NCBI GenBank assembly: GCA_016794925.1
Contig: JAEUIW010000006.1
Span: 92,335-156,334, forward strand
Direction of reading: 5' to 3'
DNA length: 64,000 nucleotides
Source of the DNA: Phycisphaerae bacterium
Lineage (GTDB): Bacteria > Planctomycetota > Phycisphaerae > Phycisphaerales > UBA1924
Part shown: positions 17,014 through 25,956 of the stretch, one piece after another
Numbering within the stretch: position 1 is the first letter of the stretch
Layout of the letters: each line of letters opens with the position of its first letter
The notes under the pieces: model-generated
Databases searched by the model: none
Seen by the model: only the letters and a program-made list of their open reading frames with translations
What the model was told of the DNA's origin: nothing
Program-made: the position numbers and the translations under genes

Positions 17014-18036
17014 TCATGCGCTGGTCGGAGCGTTGGCGTTCGAGATAATCGCGTCGAGCAGCCGCCGCACCTCCGAAGCCATGCGAGTGTTCGGGAACTC
17101 GTTGATGATCCGGCGCCCGACCGCCGCGGCCGTGGGCCAGTCCCGATCATGCACGGCGATCTTGAACTGCGCGCCCAGGTTCTCGCGTGCCTTTCCGATC
17201 ACGCCACGGGCCATCTCCTGATACGGCGCGGCATCCTCCGGCGAGAGGTACGCGTCCAGCTCCTTGAGCAGCCCCATCGCCTCCTCGATGCGATCGTCGC
17301 GGGAAGCGTCAAGGAAGCGACGCTCCAGATCGCTCTTGTAGGCCGAGCGTGCGTTGACCACTCGCTCCGGCAGCCCGATTACTTTGGACGAGTCCGGGTT
17401 CGTGCGGACCAGCCGGGCGGCCTCGCGTTGTGCATCGTCCCAGCGTTTCTGCAGGATGAGCCCGTCCAGCCGCGCGATGCCGTCGGCGATCTCCGTGTCG
17501 AGCGAGGCACGCCGGGCGACATCGATGCGGGCCCTGAACTCCTCGGCATCGGCCCGGTACCCGAAGCGCTCGGCCAGTTCATGGCAGAGCACCAATCCCG
17601 CCGACCAGTCGCCGGCGTCGATGTCTTCCTCGATTGCCCGGCGCAACATGTCCCGTTCGGCGCGTCGGTTCAGGACCCTGCGTGCATCGTCCGTGAGAGC
17701 GGCCTGATCGGCCAGGTGCCGCACCGCGTCCAGGAGATCATCGAGCGCGTCGTAGACGCGGGCATCCTGACGAACGGACTGGCCCGCAGCGATGAGGATG
17801 CCAATCGGGCCCATCGTCAGCACCAGAAAGAGCCCGATGAAGCCTCCCACGGCAAGGTCCGCACGCGAGGGAAGGCTGGTGAGCCCCAACCCGACCATCA
17901 GAAGACCGATTGCCAATACCGCGACGATCGCGTAAATGACGATCACCGGACCGACAAGTGACGAGCGGCGGTACATCACGTCCGGACTCGATGCGGGAAA
18001 GCGGGCGGTGTGCGTGTGAGCGTGCTCGTCGGCCAT
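17014..18036 (-). CDS. Membrane protein with TPR-like helical C-terminal domain, unknown function
   Basis: The product has 340 residues. I chose ATG at 18036 (GGAAGAGAG about 10 nt upstream) over 18072. After a His-rich N-terminus come two transmembrane helices (residues about 30-55 and 65-90), then about 240 residues of amphipathic helices with recurring patterns (ERDMLRRAIEEDIDAGDWSAG; LQKRWDDAQREAARLV; HDRDWPTAAAVGRRI) that look like degenerate tetratricopeptide repeats. I recognise no catalytic motif. It may be a membrane-anchored scaffold. Stop is 4 bp from the convergent lspA stop. Confidence 0.75.
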   Translation of the reverse strand: MADEHAHTHTARFPASSPDVMYRRSSLVGPVIVIYAIVAVLAIGLLMVGLGLTSLPSRADLAVGGFIGLFLVLTMGPIGILIAAGQSVRQDARVYDALDDLLDAVRHLADQAALTDDARRVLNRRAERDMLRRAIEEDIDAGDWSAGLVLCHELAERFGYRADAEEFRARIDVARRASLDTEIADGIARLDGLILQKRWDDAQREAARLVRTNPDSSKVIGLPERVVNARSAYKSDLERRFLDASRDDRIEEAMGLLKELDAYLSPEDAAPYQEMARGVIGKARENLGAQFKIAVHDRDWPTAAAVGRRIINEFPNTRMASEVRRLLDAIISNANAPTSA

Positions 18037-18103
18037 ATCTAGAGCTCTCTTCCGGAATTGGTGGCTGTACACGTGTTCGTGATGTCGGTATTTTCCACTA
18101 TTT

Positions 18104-18145
18104 TAGGGTAACCCTATTCAGGTGGTTTCGGGCCGTTCTAGGGTA
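18104..18145. promoter_or_regulatory. AT-rich near-palindrome and repeated TAGGGTA in a divergent gap
   Basis: TAGGGTAACCCTA (18104-18116) is an inverted repeat (5 bp arms around TAA). TAGGGTA recurs at 18139-18145. The element lies in the AT-richest part of the 336-bp gap (18037-18372) between divergent genes and could be an operator. Nothing else in the gap looks like a gene; a 76-codon minus-strand frame is open there but has no ribosome binding site. Confidence 0.3.
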
Positions 18146-18372
18146 TCGGGTTCAACGTCCGGATGACGGCTCCACAATCTCCTGCATCTTCGGCAGCGGC
18201 AGGTCCCAGGGTCGCGTGAGTACTGGCTCCGCGCTCGAGATCACGCTGATGCGACCTGGCTGGACGCGAGAGCCGTGAGCATCCTCCGTTGGCCGTGTAT
18301 TGCACACCCGCCTGGGGGGACGATGCGGAAGGGCTATTCGCGGCGATCGCCCCATGGTTGCAACTACGATCG

Positions 18373-19053
18373 GTGGTGACATCCCCGGACAAATCCAGGA
18401 ATCTCGGAATCGAGTCGTTCACGCTTGGACCGTACGAGACCAACTGTTATGTCGTATGGGCCGATTCGCTCGAGGAAAAGGGCTCGCCTTCTGCCTGCTG
18501 GATCGTGGATGCCAGCTTCGATCCTGCCCCGATGATCGCCTCGGTGAGACGGCGCGGGCTGAAACCCGAGGCCCTCATCCTGACCCACGCGCACGTTGAC
18601 CACATCGCCGGGGTGAACGAAGTGACCGCGGCGTTTCCTCGACTTCCGGTCTGGATTCACGCCGACGAATCGGCATGGCTGGCTGACCCCATGCGCAACC
18701 TCTCCGCACTCGGGGGCGTTCCCATCACGGCCCGGGGGCCCGATCGACTGCTCCGTGACGGCGATATGTTGAATCTCGGCACGACGCACTGGCGCGTTCT
18801 GCATACCCCGGGGCACTCTCCCGGAGGACTCACGTTGTGGTGTGAAGAAGAGCAAGCCGCGCTGGTGGGCGACGCCCTCTTCGCGGGCTCCGTGGGTCGA
18901 ACGGACCTTCCGGGGGGCGACCCTCGCGAGCTTGCGAGGTCGATTCGTGAACGCCTGTACACACTACCTCCGCAGACTCGCGTCATGCCCGGTCATGGCC
19001 CAGAGACCACGATTGGACGCGAACGCATGAGCAACCCGTTCGTGCGCGGTTAG
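18373..19053 (+). CDS. MBL-fold metallo-hydrolase (glyoxalase II-like)
   Basis: The product has about 226 residues from GTG 18373 (or GTG 18376). The open frame reaches back to TTG 18289, but family similarity begins at LGIESFTLGPYETNC. Metal ligands are visible as THAHVDHIAG, the His of HTPGHSPGG, Asp of GDALFAG with GRTDLPGG, and the His of MPGHGPET. Relatives hydrolyse S-lactoylglutathione or other thioesters with two zinc or iron ions in the cytosol; the substrate cannot be fixed here. No clear Shine-Dalgarno is seen. It converges on the TPR lipoprotein gene. Confidence 0.85.
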   Translation: MVTSPDKSRNLGIESFTLGPYETNCYVVWADSLEEKGSPSACWIVDASFDPAPMIASVRRRGLKPEALILTHAHVDHIAGVNEVTAAFPRLPVWIHADESAWLADPMRNLSALGGVPITARGPDRLLRDGDMLNLGTTHWRVLHTPGHSPGGLTLWCEEEQAALVGDALFAGSVGRTDLPGGDPRELARSIRERLYTLPPQTRVMPGHGPETTIGRERMSNPFVRG

Positions 19054-19084
19054 CCTGTTTTGGGGAATTGTGCCTGGAATCCGG

Positions 19085-20344
19085 CTACTTGTTGAGTTCG
19101 GACGCCTGGGTGACGGGAACGGGCGCCGCGGCGGGCGTGACCAGGCTCAGTTCCGTCAAGAGCTGGCGAGCGGTGCTGCTCGTCGGGTCGCGCCGCAGTG
19201 CTTCTTCCACCGAGGAGCGTGCCTCGTCGCGTCGGCCCATTTCATCGAGGATCATGGCCCGGAGCACGAGCGCGGACGGGTCGTCTCCGGCACGGGTGAC
19301 GGCGTTGTCCACGGCACGAAGAGCGCCGTTCAGGTCACCCCGCTTGCGCAGCGCCAGGGCGCGGAACATGTATCCCTCCGGACGCGTCGGCGCGAGCGCG
19401 ATCACGCGTGAGCCGGATGCGGACAGGCGCGGCTCGTCGTCGAGCGACGCGGCCACCGCGCCGAGCTGCACCCACGCGCGAAGATCCCGCGTGCCGTCCT
19501 CGCCGTTGGTCAGTTCCTGCAACACCGACCGAGCCTCAACGGGGCGGTCGGTGCGGACGAGACACAGCGCTTGCACGTGCATGAGGTCGCGGCGTGATGA
19601 GCCGTTGGCGTGCTTCAGCAGCTTCGAGATGCTGAACTCCGCCTCCGAGTACGTTCCTTGCGCGAACTGGGCTCGGGCCAGGTCCTCGAGCATCGAGATG
19701 TCGTCCGGGGCCAGAAGGTGGGCCTCGGAGTAGCATTGAACGGCCTTCGCGTGATCGCCTCGAAGCGTGAACAGGTGACCCTGGGTCTGACGAACGGCGG
19801 CGTTGTGATCGAACCTACCCGCGGTCGCGTTCAGGATCGATTCCGCGCGGTCGAGCTGGTTGAGTTGGACCGCCATTTCGGCCGCCGCCATCACGTACTG
19901 CGGGTTGGAGGGATCGAGTTCGGCGGCCCTGCCGTAGCGGTTGAGCGCTTCCTCGTGCTTCATCATGCGCTCGTTGACGATCCCGAGGTAGTAGTTCGAC
20001 TCCACGGGTGGCGCCTCGAGCAACTCGGACTGCGCAAGAGCCTCGCGGGCGCGGTCGAGGTCCCCCTTCTCGATGAGGATCCTCCCGCGGAGCAGGTGCG
20101 ATTTGGCAACGCCCGGGTTGAGGGCGATCGACGCGTCCACGCTCTTGAGCGCCTTGTCCAAGTCGCCGGCCAGAAACTGCGACTGCGCCTGCTGCCATTC
20201 GACCCCGCTCTTGAGCTGGGTCATTTTCTCCTGCGCCTGCTCCATGTGCTCGGACGTGTGGTGGCCGTGCCCGGCGCACGCCGCGAGCAACGCGGCGCAG
20301 CACACGATCGAACGTGACGCGATTCGGCGAAGAATGCTTGACAT
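19085..20344 (-). CDS. TPR lipoprotein of the secretin/pilin cluster
   Basis: The product has 419 residues. It begins with a lipoprotein signal (lipobox LLAAC, Cys at about 23) followed by His-rich sequence, then at least seven tetratricopeptide-like repeats (for example GDLDKALKSVDASIALNP, KHEEALNRYGRAAELDPSNP, GRRDEARSSVEEALRRDP). GAAGAGAG precedes the ATG. Position directly after the secretin gene (81-bp gap, same strand) suggests a PilF/PilW-like or Tad-type pilotin that helps the secretin insert in the outer membrane. That role is inferred from context and architecture, not from specific residues. Confidence 0.8.
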   Translation of the reverse strand: MSSILRRIASRSIVCCAALLAACAGHGHHTSEHMEQAQEKMTQLKSGVEWQQAQSQFLAGDLDKALKSVDASIALNPGVAKSHLLRGRILIEKGDLDRAREALAQSELLEAPPVESNYYLGIVNERMMKHEEALNRYGRAAELDPSNPQYVMAAAEMAVQLNQLDRAESILNATAGRFDHNAAVRQTQGHLFTLRGDHAKAVQCYSEAHLLAPDDISMLEDLARAQFAQGTYSEAEFSISKLLKHANGSSRRDLMHVQALCLVRTDRPVEARSVLQELTNGEDGTRDLRAWVQLGAVAASLDDEPRLSASGSRVIALAPTRPEGYMFRALALRKRGDLNGALRAVDNAVTRAGDDPSALVLRAMILDEMGRRDEARSSVEEALRRDPTSSTARQLLTELSLVTPAAAPVPVTQASELNK

Positions 20345-20425
20345 GGTGCTCTCTTCAAGTATGCCGCCGGCGAGGCGGACGGAGGTTGTTCCTTGTTCGA
20401 ACGACTACACGGGGAACGGTGTCGG

Positions 20426-23080
20426 TTACTTGTTTTCGGATTCGAAGCCCTCGGGAACCGTGACGACCGGGGCCGGCGCCGCCGTCTCCGCTCCATTCGC
20501 AACCACCGGTTCCTGACTCCGTGCGCGGGCCAGGAACATCGAACGAGCCTGCGCGAAGATCCACGCGTACGAGCCCCCTCCCACGGCGGTGCCATGCGTC
20601 GGAGTCAGCAGGAGGGAAGTCGGCAGCGATGAGCCGACGATTCGCTCGTTGCCGACGGCCGAAGCCCGAGTAGCCCCAGCGGCACCCGCCTCAACTGGTT
20701 CGGCCGATGGCTCACCCGGGTTGGAACCCGCGAGTGCCGCGAATTCCGCTGGTTCCGTCGTGCACACGACGTTCAGTTGCGGAGCGACCAACTCAGACGG
20801 ATCGAACCGGCTGGTCGGCGGTCGAGTCGATTGATCCGATGAGATCGGGCTCGCGAGGGGGGTGGCCGGCTCTGGATGTGCGACGGCCGTTACCGCACCA
20901 GCGTTCCCGTTCGGTGCGCGTGTGCGCGTCTCGGCGGGTTGCATCTCGGCAGATGCCGGCCGGACCGACGCGAAGTCGCTCGGCTGCTCGTTCGAGGCGG
21001 AAACCGGGGCCAATGAGATCGGGCTGTCGCTCGCCGGGGTATCGGCGACCGGGGGGGAAGATCCCAGAGCCGCGCTGGAGTCGGAAGCCGGACTGACCTG
21101 CACCGGGATAGTGCCGGCGGGTGCCATGCTCGACGACCCCCCGCCACCGTGAGAAACCGGCTCCCGATGCAGATCGGTCGCGCCCCAGGGCACGATCTTC
21201 TCGGTGGGTATGGCTGGAACAGGGAAGTTCCTTTGGCGTTGTCCGACGACCGGATCCATGATCTGACTCATCACGGACCGATCGGGCCAGACTTCCCGCT
21301 GCCCGGTGATGCGCTCGCGCAGTCGGTATGCATCGGGCTGCACGGGATTGAGCGAGAGCGAGCGCCCCAGCGTCCAATTGGCCTTGTCGACATCGCCCGC
21401 GCGGGCCAGGCGCTCGGCCTCGACGTTGAGCGATGCGGTCATCTTCTCGCGTGACCACGGCAGCAGTCCCTGGCGTGCGCCCGCGCGCATGTGCTCGACC
21501 GAGTTCTTCCCCTCGCGGCCCTGATCCGCCATGGTGTTGTCGGAGATGATGGTCGGGGTGATCAGGAAGATGATCTCCGATCGCTGCGTGGTATCGTCGT
21601 GGCCTCGGAATGCCGCTCCGACGATCGGGATGTCCCCCACAATCGGGACCTGTCGGCGGCCGGCCTGTGTTGACTCACGGAAGAGGCCGCCGAGGACGAT
21701 CGTCGATCCGTCCTTCACGTTGACGTTGGTCACGATCTCCTGTGTGATCTCGTCAGGGATCGAGACCGCCGCGCCCGTCGCGTCCTTGGCTTCGCGGATG
21801 ATGGCCTCCGAGACTTGCGGCTTCAGCTCCATGCGGATTTCCCCGGTGTTCGAAACGAATGGCCGGAAGTAGAGCTGCGTGCCGGTGTCGAGAAACTCGA
21901 CGGTCTGGGTCGTCGACGTCTCGGTGGCGGTCGTGTTGAGAAACCCCACGCGACGGCCGACGAGCACCCGGGCGGGTTGGCGGTTGAGCGCCAGGATCTT
22001 GGGATTGGAGAGGATGGTCGTGTCCGTCACTTCGTCCAACGCCTTCAGGAAAACGGCGACATCGTTCTGCACGACCCCGAGCTTGAACGTGCCCGGCCCG
22101 CCGGTATTCCCGGGCGTGCTCTGGGCCGCGGTCCCGCGATTGTCCTTGGGTGAGAGCCCCTGGTTGGCGGCCCCCGAGCCGCCCCTGATCAGGCCGTCGG
22201 CGGCCTTGAGCGGACCGCCAGCGTTGAGGAAATCAAGGAACTGAAGATCTCCGATGAGCGAGAAATCCACTCCGAACGCGTTGGCTTCGTTGAGGGCGGT
22301 CTGCAGGATCGTCGCTTCGACGAGCACCTGGGCGGGCTTGGTGTCCAGCTCGGCCAGCAGCTTCTCGACCGCCTTGATGTTCTCTTCGTAATCGATCACG
22401 ACGAGCGTCGCGCCCAGCGCATAATCGTCCTTGCCGACGGGCGCCTTGTCGGGGATCTGGAAATTCTCGGCCTTCGTTGAGGTCTTGACCTCGCCACCCT
22501 CGCTCGTGAGGGGCTTGGCAAACTCGGCCGCGTCAGCCGCGTTCAGGTAGTTCAGCCGAATGACCTTTGCCACGCGACGCGATAGCGATTTCTGGATCTG
22601 GTCCAGTTCATCGAGCGTGTAGACATAGATGAAATTCCCCTGCTCGACGTACCCGTAGCCGTTCACGTGCAGGATCGAATCGAGCGCCTCGTAAAAAGTC
22701 ACGCCGTACAGGTCCGCCGTGATGCGAGCGCTGACGCTCTTGGAAGCGATGATGTTCTTCTGCGTCTGCGCGGAGAGGAGGTTGAGCACGGCGCCAAGGT
22801 CCTCATCCCGGACGTGCAGGTCAACCGTCATCTGTTCGGAAACCTTGACCTGCGGCTTCTCCTTGTCCTTCGCGTCGCCTCCGGCCGCGCCGGGCGGGGT
22901 GCGTGCCGCACCCTTGGTCGCCGTCGCGTTCTGCGGCGCGGCCACCTTCCCGCCGGTCGGGCTCGTGGCGGGAGGGGCGAATCCCAGCGCGGTCGCCGCC
23001 GCGCCAAGCAACAGGGCCGATACCGCGGCGGCACGTGGGGAATCGGTGCGATCAGCAGGACGGGGGGACGTCTGGGACAT
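20426..23080 (-). CDS. Secretin (PilQ/GspD family) with long C-terminal extension
   Basis: The product has 884 residues. A signal sequence (residues about 15-35) and a linker are followed by an N0-like domain (MTVDLHVRDEDLGAVLNLL, 84-155), a secretin N domain (RVAKVIRLNYLNAADAAEF, about 168-245) and the secretin beta-barrel core (PAQVLVEATILQ from 249 to ITPTII at 511), including TILSNPKILALN, VKDGSTIVLGGL and VPIVGDIPIVGAAF. Secretins form the outer-membrane channel of type II secretion or type IV pili. Residues 513-884 are an unusual tail: one TPR-like helical hairpin (550-595), then Pro/Ala/Ser-rich sequence. AGAGGTGA precedes the ATG. The gene sits downstream of the pilin genes on the same strand. 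Confidence 0.9.
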   Translation of the reverse strand: MSQTSPRPADRTDSPRAAAVSALLLGAAATALGFAPPATSPTGGKVAAPQNATATKGAARTPPGAAGGDAKDKEKPQVKVSEQMTVDLHVRDEDLGAVLNLLSAQTQKNIIASKSVSARITADLYGVTFYEALDSILHVNGYGYVEQGNFIYVYTLDELDQIQKSLSRRVAKVIRLNYLNAADAAEFAKPLTSEGGEVKTSTKAENFQIPDKAPVGKDDYALGATLVVIDYEENIKAVEKLLAELDTKPAQVLVEATILQTALNEANAFGVDFSLIGDLQFLDFLNAGGPLKAADGLIRGGSGAANQGLSPKDNRGTAAQSTPGNTGGPGTFKLGVVQNDVAVFLKALDEVTDTTILSNPKILALNRQPARVLVGRRVGFLNTTATETSTTQTVEFLDTGTQLYFRPFVSNTGEIRMELKPQVSEAIIREAKDATGAAVSIPDEITQEIVTNVNVKDGSTIVLGGLFRESTQAGRRQVPIVGDIPIVGAAFRGHDDTTQRSEIIFLITPTIISDNTMADQGREGKNSVEHMRAGARQGLLPWSREKMTASLNVEAERLARAGDVDKANWTLGRSLSLNPVQPDAYRLRERITGQREVWPDRSVMSQIMDPVVGQRQRNFPVPAIPTEKIVPWGATDLHREPVSHGGGGSSSMAPAGTIPVQVSPASDSSAALGSSPPVADTPASDSPISLAPVSASNEQPSDFASVRPASAEMQPAETRTRAPNGNAGAVTAVAHPEPATPLASPISSDQSTRPPTSRFDPSELVAPQLNVVCTTEPAEFAALAGSNPGEPSAEPVEAGAAGATRASAVGNERIVGSSLPTSLLLTPTHGTAVGGGSYAWIFAQARSMFLARARSQEPVVANGAETAAPAPVVTVPEGFESENK

Positions 23081-23346
23081 GATTCACCTCTTCTCCGATA
23101 AGCGTGGCGTGGGGCTTGGGGTGTTTTCGGTCGAAGTCGGAGGCGACTTTGCGGCTTGCGGCGCCCGACCTCCGGTAGACTCCGCCCAAGCCGCTCAAAG
23201 CGACCATCGGGCCCAGTTGTTACCGGGGCCATCCCCGCTCTGGGGCGACCGCGATCGACCTCGCGTGTGCACCGCGCGGCTGCGAATGGGAGCCATTGCC
23301 CGCATCGACCGATCGCGCCGGCAATCGCAAATGACCTCTCGTAAGC

Positions 23347-23529
23347 CTACTTTTTCAATGTGGACTTGCCGACCGATCGGTCCGGTTCCGCGATCGCCGT
23401 GCGTGGATGGCCGGTCACAATCACCAGCCGAGCCCAGAGCAGCAAGCCGAGCAGCGCGGCGATCAGGAGCAACGCTCCGATCCGCCGCCGCCCCGAGCCA
23501 GGGTTGCCCTGAACCGCTGTTCGATTCAA
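23347..23529 (-). CDS. Small single-pass membrane protein, unknown
   Basis: The product has 60 residues: a basic N-terminus, one strong hydrophobic helix (IGALLLIAALLGLLLW, residues about 17-35) and a short polar tail. The TTG start overlaps the stop of the pseudopilin gene (TTGA, 23526-23529), the same kind of overlap seen at other operon joints here, which is the main support for it being real. It lies between pseudopilin and secretin genes, so a small assembly or accessory role is possible. The 266 bp between it and the secretin start show no other gene. Confidence 0.55.
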   Translation of the reverse strand: MNRTAVQGNPGSGRRRIGALLLIAALLGLLLWARLVIVTGHPRTAIAEPDRSVGKSTLKK

Positions 23530-24089
23530 TTTCCTTGCCCCTGCTCAGTCCTACGCTGGACCGATACGCGCCCGGTGAACGCGTCCACGGTCACGTCGAA
23601 TGTCTGCTCCGAACCGGTGATCGTGACCGTGCCGCCGCTGCCCGCGGTGTTGGTGCCCAGATCACCGAGCGGCGCTCCCTGCTCGTCGAAGACAAGGTAA
23701 TTATGACTGTCGAACAGAGCGGAATTGATCCGCGCGTCGCCGTAACGCGGATCGGACACATCCACGACATAGAGGCCGCTCGGCCGTGACGGATCGTACA
23801 ACGTGTTGTGCTCGATGTCGATGACCGACCCTGGCACTTGCACCAGGCGATACGTCGTCGCGGAATCAAAGACGATGGCTCGGCGCTCTTGGAACGCCAC
23901 CGCGTCCGCCTGGCAGAACACAATATCGGATACCACCGATCGAACCGCCGCCTGCACCCGGAGGATGCCGGTCGAGCCCATCGATGGGATGACCAGGGCA
24001 CCCGCAATGCCCAGGACCACCACGACCACCAGCACTTCGATGAGCGTGTACCCGTGTCGGATCGCTCGCACATCGGTTGAAGAACGCAT
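23526..24089 (-). CDS. Prepilin-like protein (GspH/FimT type pseudopilin)
   Basis: The product has 187 residues. The class III signal HGYTLIEVLVVVVVLG follows a 13-residue basic leader; cleavage is expected after Gly13, with Tyr instead of the usual Phe at +1 and Glu at +5. The rest is a predicted beta-rich globular domain (VVDVSDPRYGDARINSALFD, then VTVDAFTGRVSV) typical of GspH/FimT minor pilins, which initiate or tip pseudopili. GGAGG precedes the ATG. It follows a small coiled-coil gene (63-bp gap) and overlaps the 60-residue membrane peptide gene. Confidence 0.87.
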   Translation of the reverse strand: MRSSTDVRAIRHGYTLIEVLVVVVVLGIAGALVIPSMGSTGILRVQAAVRSVVSDIVFCQADAVAFQERRAIVFDSATTYRLVQVPGSVIDIEHNTLYDPSRPSGLYVVDVSDPRYGDARINSALFDSHNYLVFDEQGAPLGDLGTNTAGSGGTVTITGSEQTFDVTVDAFTGRVSVQRRTEQGQGN

Positions 24090-24152
24090 GTCGGCTTCGC
24101 CTCCCCTTCGGCTGCGTCATGCTCGCGGACGCTCGCGCCTCGCAACCGAGCC

Positions 24153-24467
24153 TCAGTCACCATCCGAACGAGCCTGCGCAGCCATGAAGCCCTTGGGCAA
24201 CTCCGTCACCTTTACGCTGACGCCCTTCTCCAACCGTGATTCGATCCGCTCCATCCGCCGAGCCAGGGCGTCCAACGCATCGATCATCTGCTTGCGCTGA
24301 TCGCCCGAATTGAAAGGATTCGGAGGCTCCTGCCGTGACGAGTCCTTGGGTGGCGCGGCGTTCGCCGATGCCGGACCGGTTGCGTGCGCGATCAGGAACA
24401 CCGCGAGCAGCGCCGCGCCGGCGGCGAACACAGACAGGGTGAGATTGAGTTGCTTTTCGTTGCGCAT
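24153..24467 (-). CDS. Small membrane-anchored coiled-coil protein of the pilin cluster
   Basis: The product has 104 residues. ATG at 24467 has a strong GGAGG 7 nt upstream, so the longer open frame (to 24782) is not used. A hydrophobic segment (LTLSVFAAGAALLAVFLIAHATG, residues about 8-30) is followed by a Pro/Ser-rich linker and a helix with heptad-like spacing (QMIDALDALARRMERIESRLEKG). It is unrecognised. Topology recalls a bitopic scaffold such as a PilO/PilN-like or GspC-like stub, but no homology is claimed. Confidence 0.65.
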   Translation of the reverse strand: MRNEKQLNLTLSVFAAGAALLAVFLIAHATGPASANAAPPKDSSRQEPPNPFNSGDQRKQMIDALDALARRMERIESRLEKGVSVKVTELPKGFMAAQARSDGD

Positions 24468-24639
24468 GCACGGACCTCCGGACGGCTGGATTCCCCCGCC
24501 CGTGTCTGCATCGGCCCGATCCGGTTCACGGTTGACGTGATCCGACGGCGTACCCAAGCACGCCCAGCGGGGCCCACCGGGCCGCTGCGCCCTTGGAGGG
24601 TGTCGAAGTCGAGGGAGGGGTCGCGCCATGGCGGGCTTC

Positions 24640-25071
24640 TTAGCTCCTCGGGAAGGGCTTATCGTCGCCGTCGCACCCTCCCGCCCAGACCTCACCCGTC
24701 GTCGGGTTGTAGATCCAGCCGTACGAGCTCTGGTACGCGGCATCCGGCCCGCTCCCGAACAGAATCCGCTTGCCGTTCGCATGACCCACCCACGGGTTTA
24801 TTGGGGCGCTGTAAAGGTAATCGCTCCCGGACACAATCTCGCCCCAGGTGCCGTCGCCTTCGGTCACCGTCGGCAGGTGGCCGCTGTTGCGGTACTTGTA
24901 CATCGAGATGTGCCGACGCAACTTCTGAACTTCCGTCAGCGCTGTGTTGTACGCCGCGTCCTCGGTCGCGTGCGTCAGCTGCGGCGTCACGATCGCGGCA
25001 AGAATGCCCAGAATCACCACAACGATCAGGATCTCGACGAGCGTGAAGGCGCCTGATCGGTGCGGACGCAT
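24640..25071 (-). CDS. Type II secretion/type IV pilin-like protein (GspG-like)
   Basis: The product has 143 residues. It starts with an 8-residue basic leader and the prepilin signal AFTLVEILIVVVILGILAAIV; the residue before the cleavage site is Ala rather than the usual Gly. The mature part has the alpha-spine followed by a short globular domain (NPWVGHANGK, YGWIYNPTTGEVWAG) like GspG major pseudopilins. It needs a prepilin peptidase, which is not in the window. It is 110 bp downstream of a second pilin with the same signal. Confidence 0.9.
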   Translation of the reverse strand: MRPHRSGAFTLVEILIVVVILGILAAIVTPQLTHATEDAAYNTALTEVQKLRRHISMYKYRNSGHLPTVTEGDGTWGEIVSGSDYLYSAPINPWVGHANGKRILFGSGPDAAYQSSYGWIYNPTTGEVWAGGCDGDDKPFPRS

Positions 25072-25181
25072 GTGCTTCCCTCCCGGGTGTGGCGAGCGGA
25101 CCGAGTGTCGCGCGAAACCGGCCGAGTCCGGTCAAAGACTCGGCCGGCACTGATGGCTGCGCGGGCGTAACGCCCGATCGC

Positions 25182-25598
25182 TTAGTCGAGCCAGGCACGG
25201 GTCGCCTCATCGAACCGGGCCGCACGGAGCGTTCCCGTCGCGGCGTCCCACAACCAGCCCGCGGCGTCGGTCGCCGAAGGCGCCGTCCCGGAGATGACCG
25301 TCGACAGGCCGGTACGGGGATTCACCGGCGCGACTCGCATGTAGTCATTCGACGTCGGTGGCGTCAGATCAGCCCAGTCGCCAGCGGCCAGGCAGGCGGG
25401 ATACTGACCGTTGTTCCGAACCCGGTACAACTCGACCTGCTGCCGGATCGTCGACAACTGCGTCTCGACGTTGGAGATCTGCGCGTCCTGACTGGCGTTC
25501 GTGAACTGCGGAACGACGATCGCCGCCAGGATGCCCAGGATCACCACCACGATCAGAATTTCGACCAGCGTGAAGGCCTTCGAGAAACGCGTTCGCAT
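25182..25598 (-). CDS. Type II secretion/type IV pilin-like protein (GspG-like), paralogue
   Basis: The product has 138 residues. I chose ATG 25598, which has AAGGAG upstream and gives a 7-residue leader ending Lys-Ala before FTLVEILIVVVILGILAAIVVP. The long open frame to 25820 adds only non-pilin sequence. The globular part contains SQDAQISNVETQLSTIRQQVELYRVRN, close in pattern to the GspG family, and ends with WLWDAATGTLRAARF. Together with the gene at 24640 it forms a pair of paralogous pilins. Which one is the major subunit cannot be told. Confidence 0.9.
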   Translation of the reverse strand: MRTRFSKAFTLVEILIVVVILGILAAIVVPQFTNASQDAQISNVETQLSTIRQQVELYRVRNNGQYPACLAAGDWADLTPPTSNDYMRVAPVNPRTGLSTVISGTAPSATDAAGWLWDAATGTLRAARFDEATRAWLD

Positions 25599-25634
25599 GC
25601 GAGGACTCCTTGAATCGACCATTGCGTGGGCTGG

Positions 25635-25654
25635 AAACCCGCCGCCGCGGCGGG
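25635..25654 (-). terminator. Weak terminator-like hairpin in the 25599-25956 gap
   Basis: On the minus strand CCCGCCG and CGGCGGG (25638-25654) form a 7-bp stem with a 3-nt loop, followed by TTTCC. It lies between the HEAT-type gene and the pilin genes, 36 bp before the pilin start. The rest of this 358-bp gap (25599-25956) shows no gene. Confidence 0.3.
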
Positions 25655-25956
25655 TGTGACTCGCGCACCCGGCCCATCGCCAGCCCGCCGCTGCGGACCG
25701 CTCGATCGGGCCAGCCTTCACCATCGGTTCCAGCCGGCGACCGCGCCGCACGCACGGGCGAGAATCGCGCGCGGTCGCCTCCGGCCGCACGCGTACACCG
25801 GTCATGACGGCACAACCCACGCGACGAGCCCGAAACTCGGACCTATCGCGCCGCTACCGGACGGCAATCACAACTCGCGTATCTTCGCAAGTACAACCAG
25901 CCAGCCGCCAACGGGCGACGGCGACCTCGCCTCATGCTCGCACACATGATGCCCGC

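Noticed and set aside
18152..18382. 76-codon minus-strand frame in the divergent gap
   Set aside because: No ribosome binding site, no recognisable domain, and it overlaps the start region of the MBL-fold gene.
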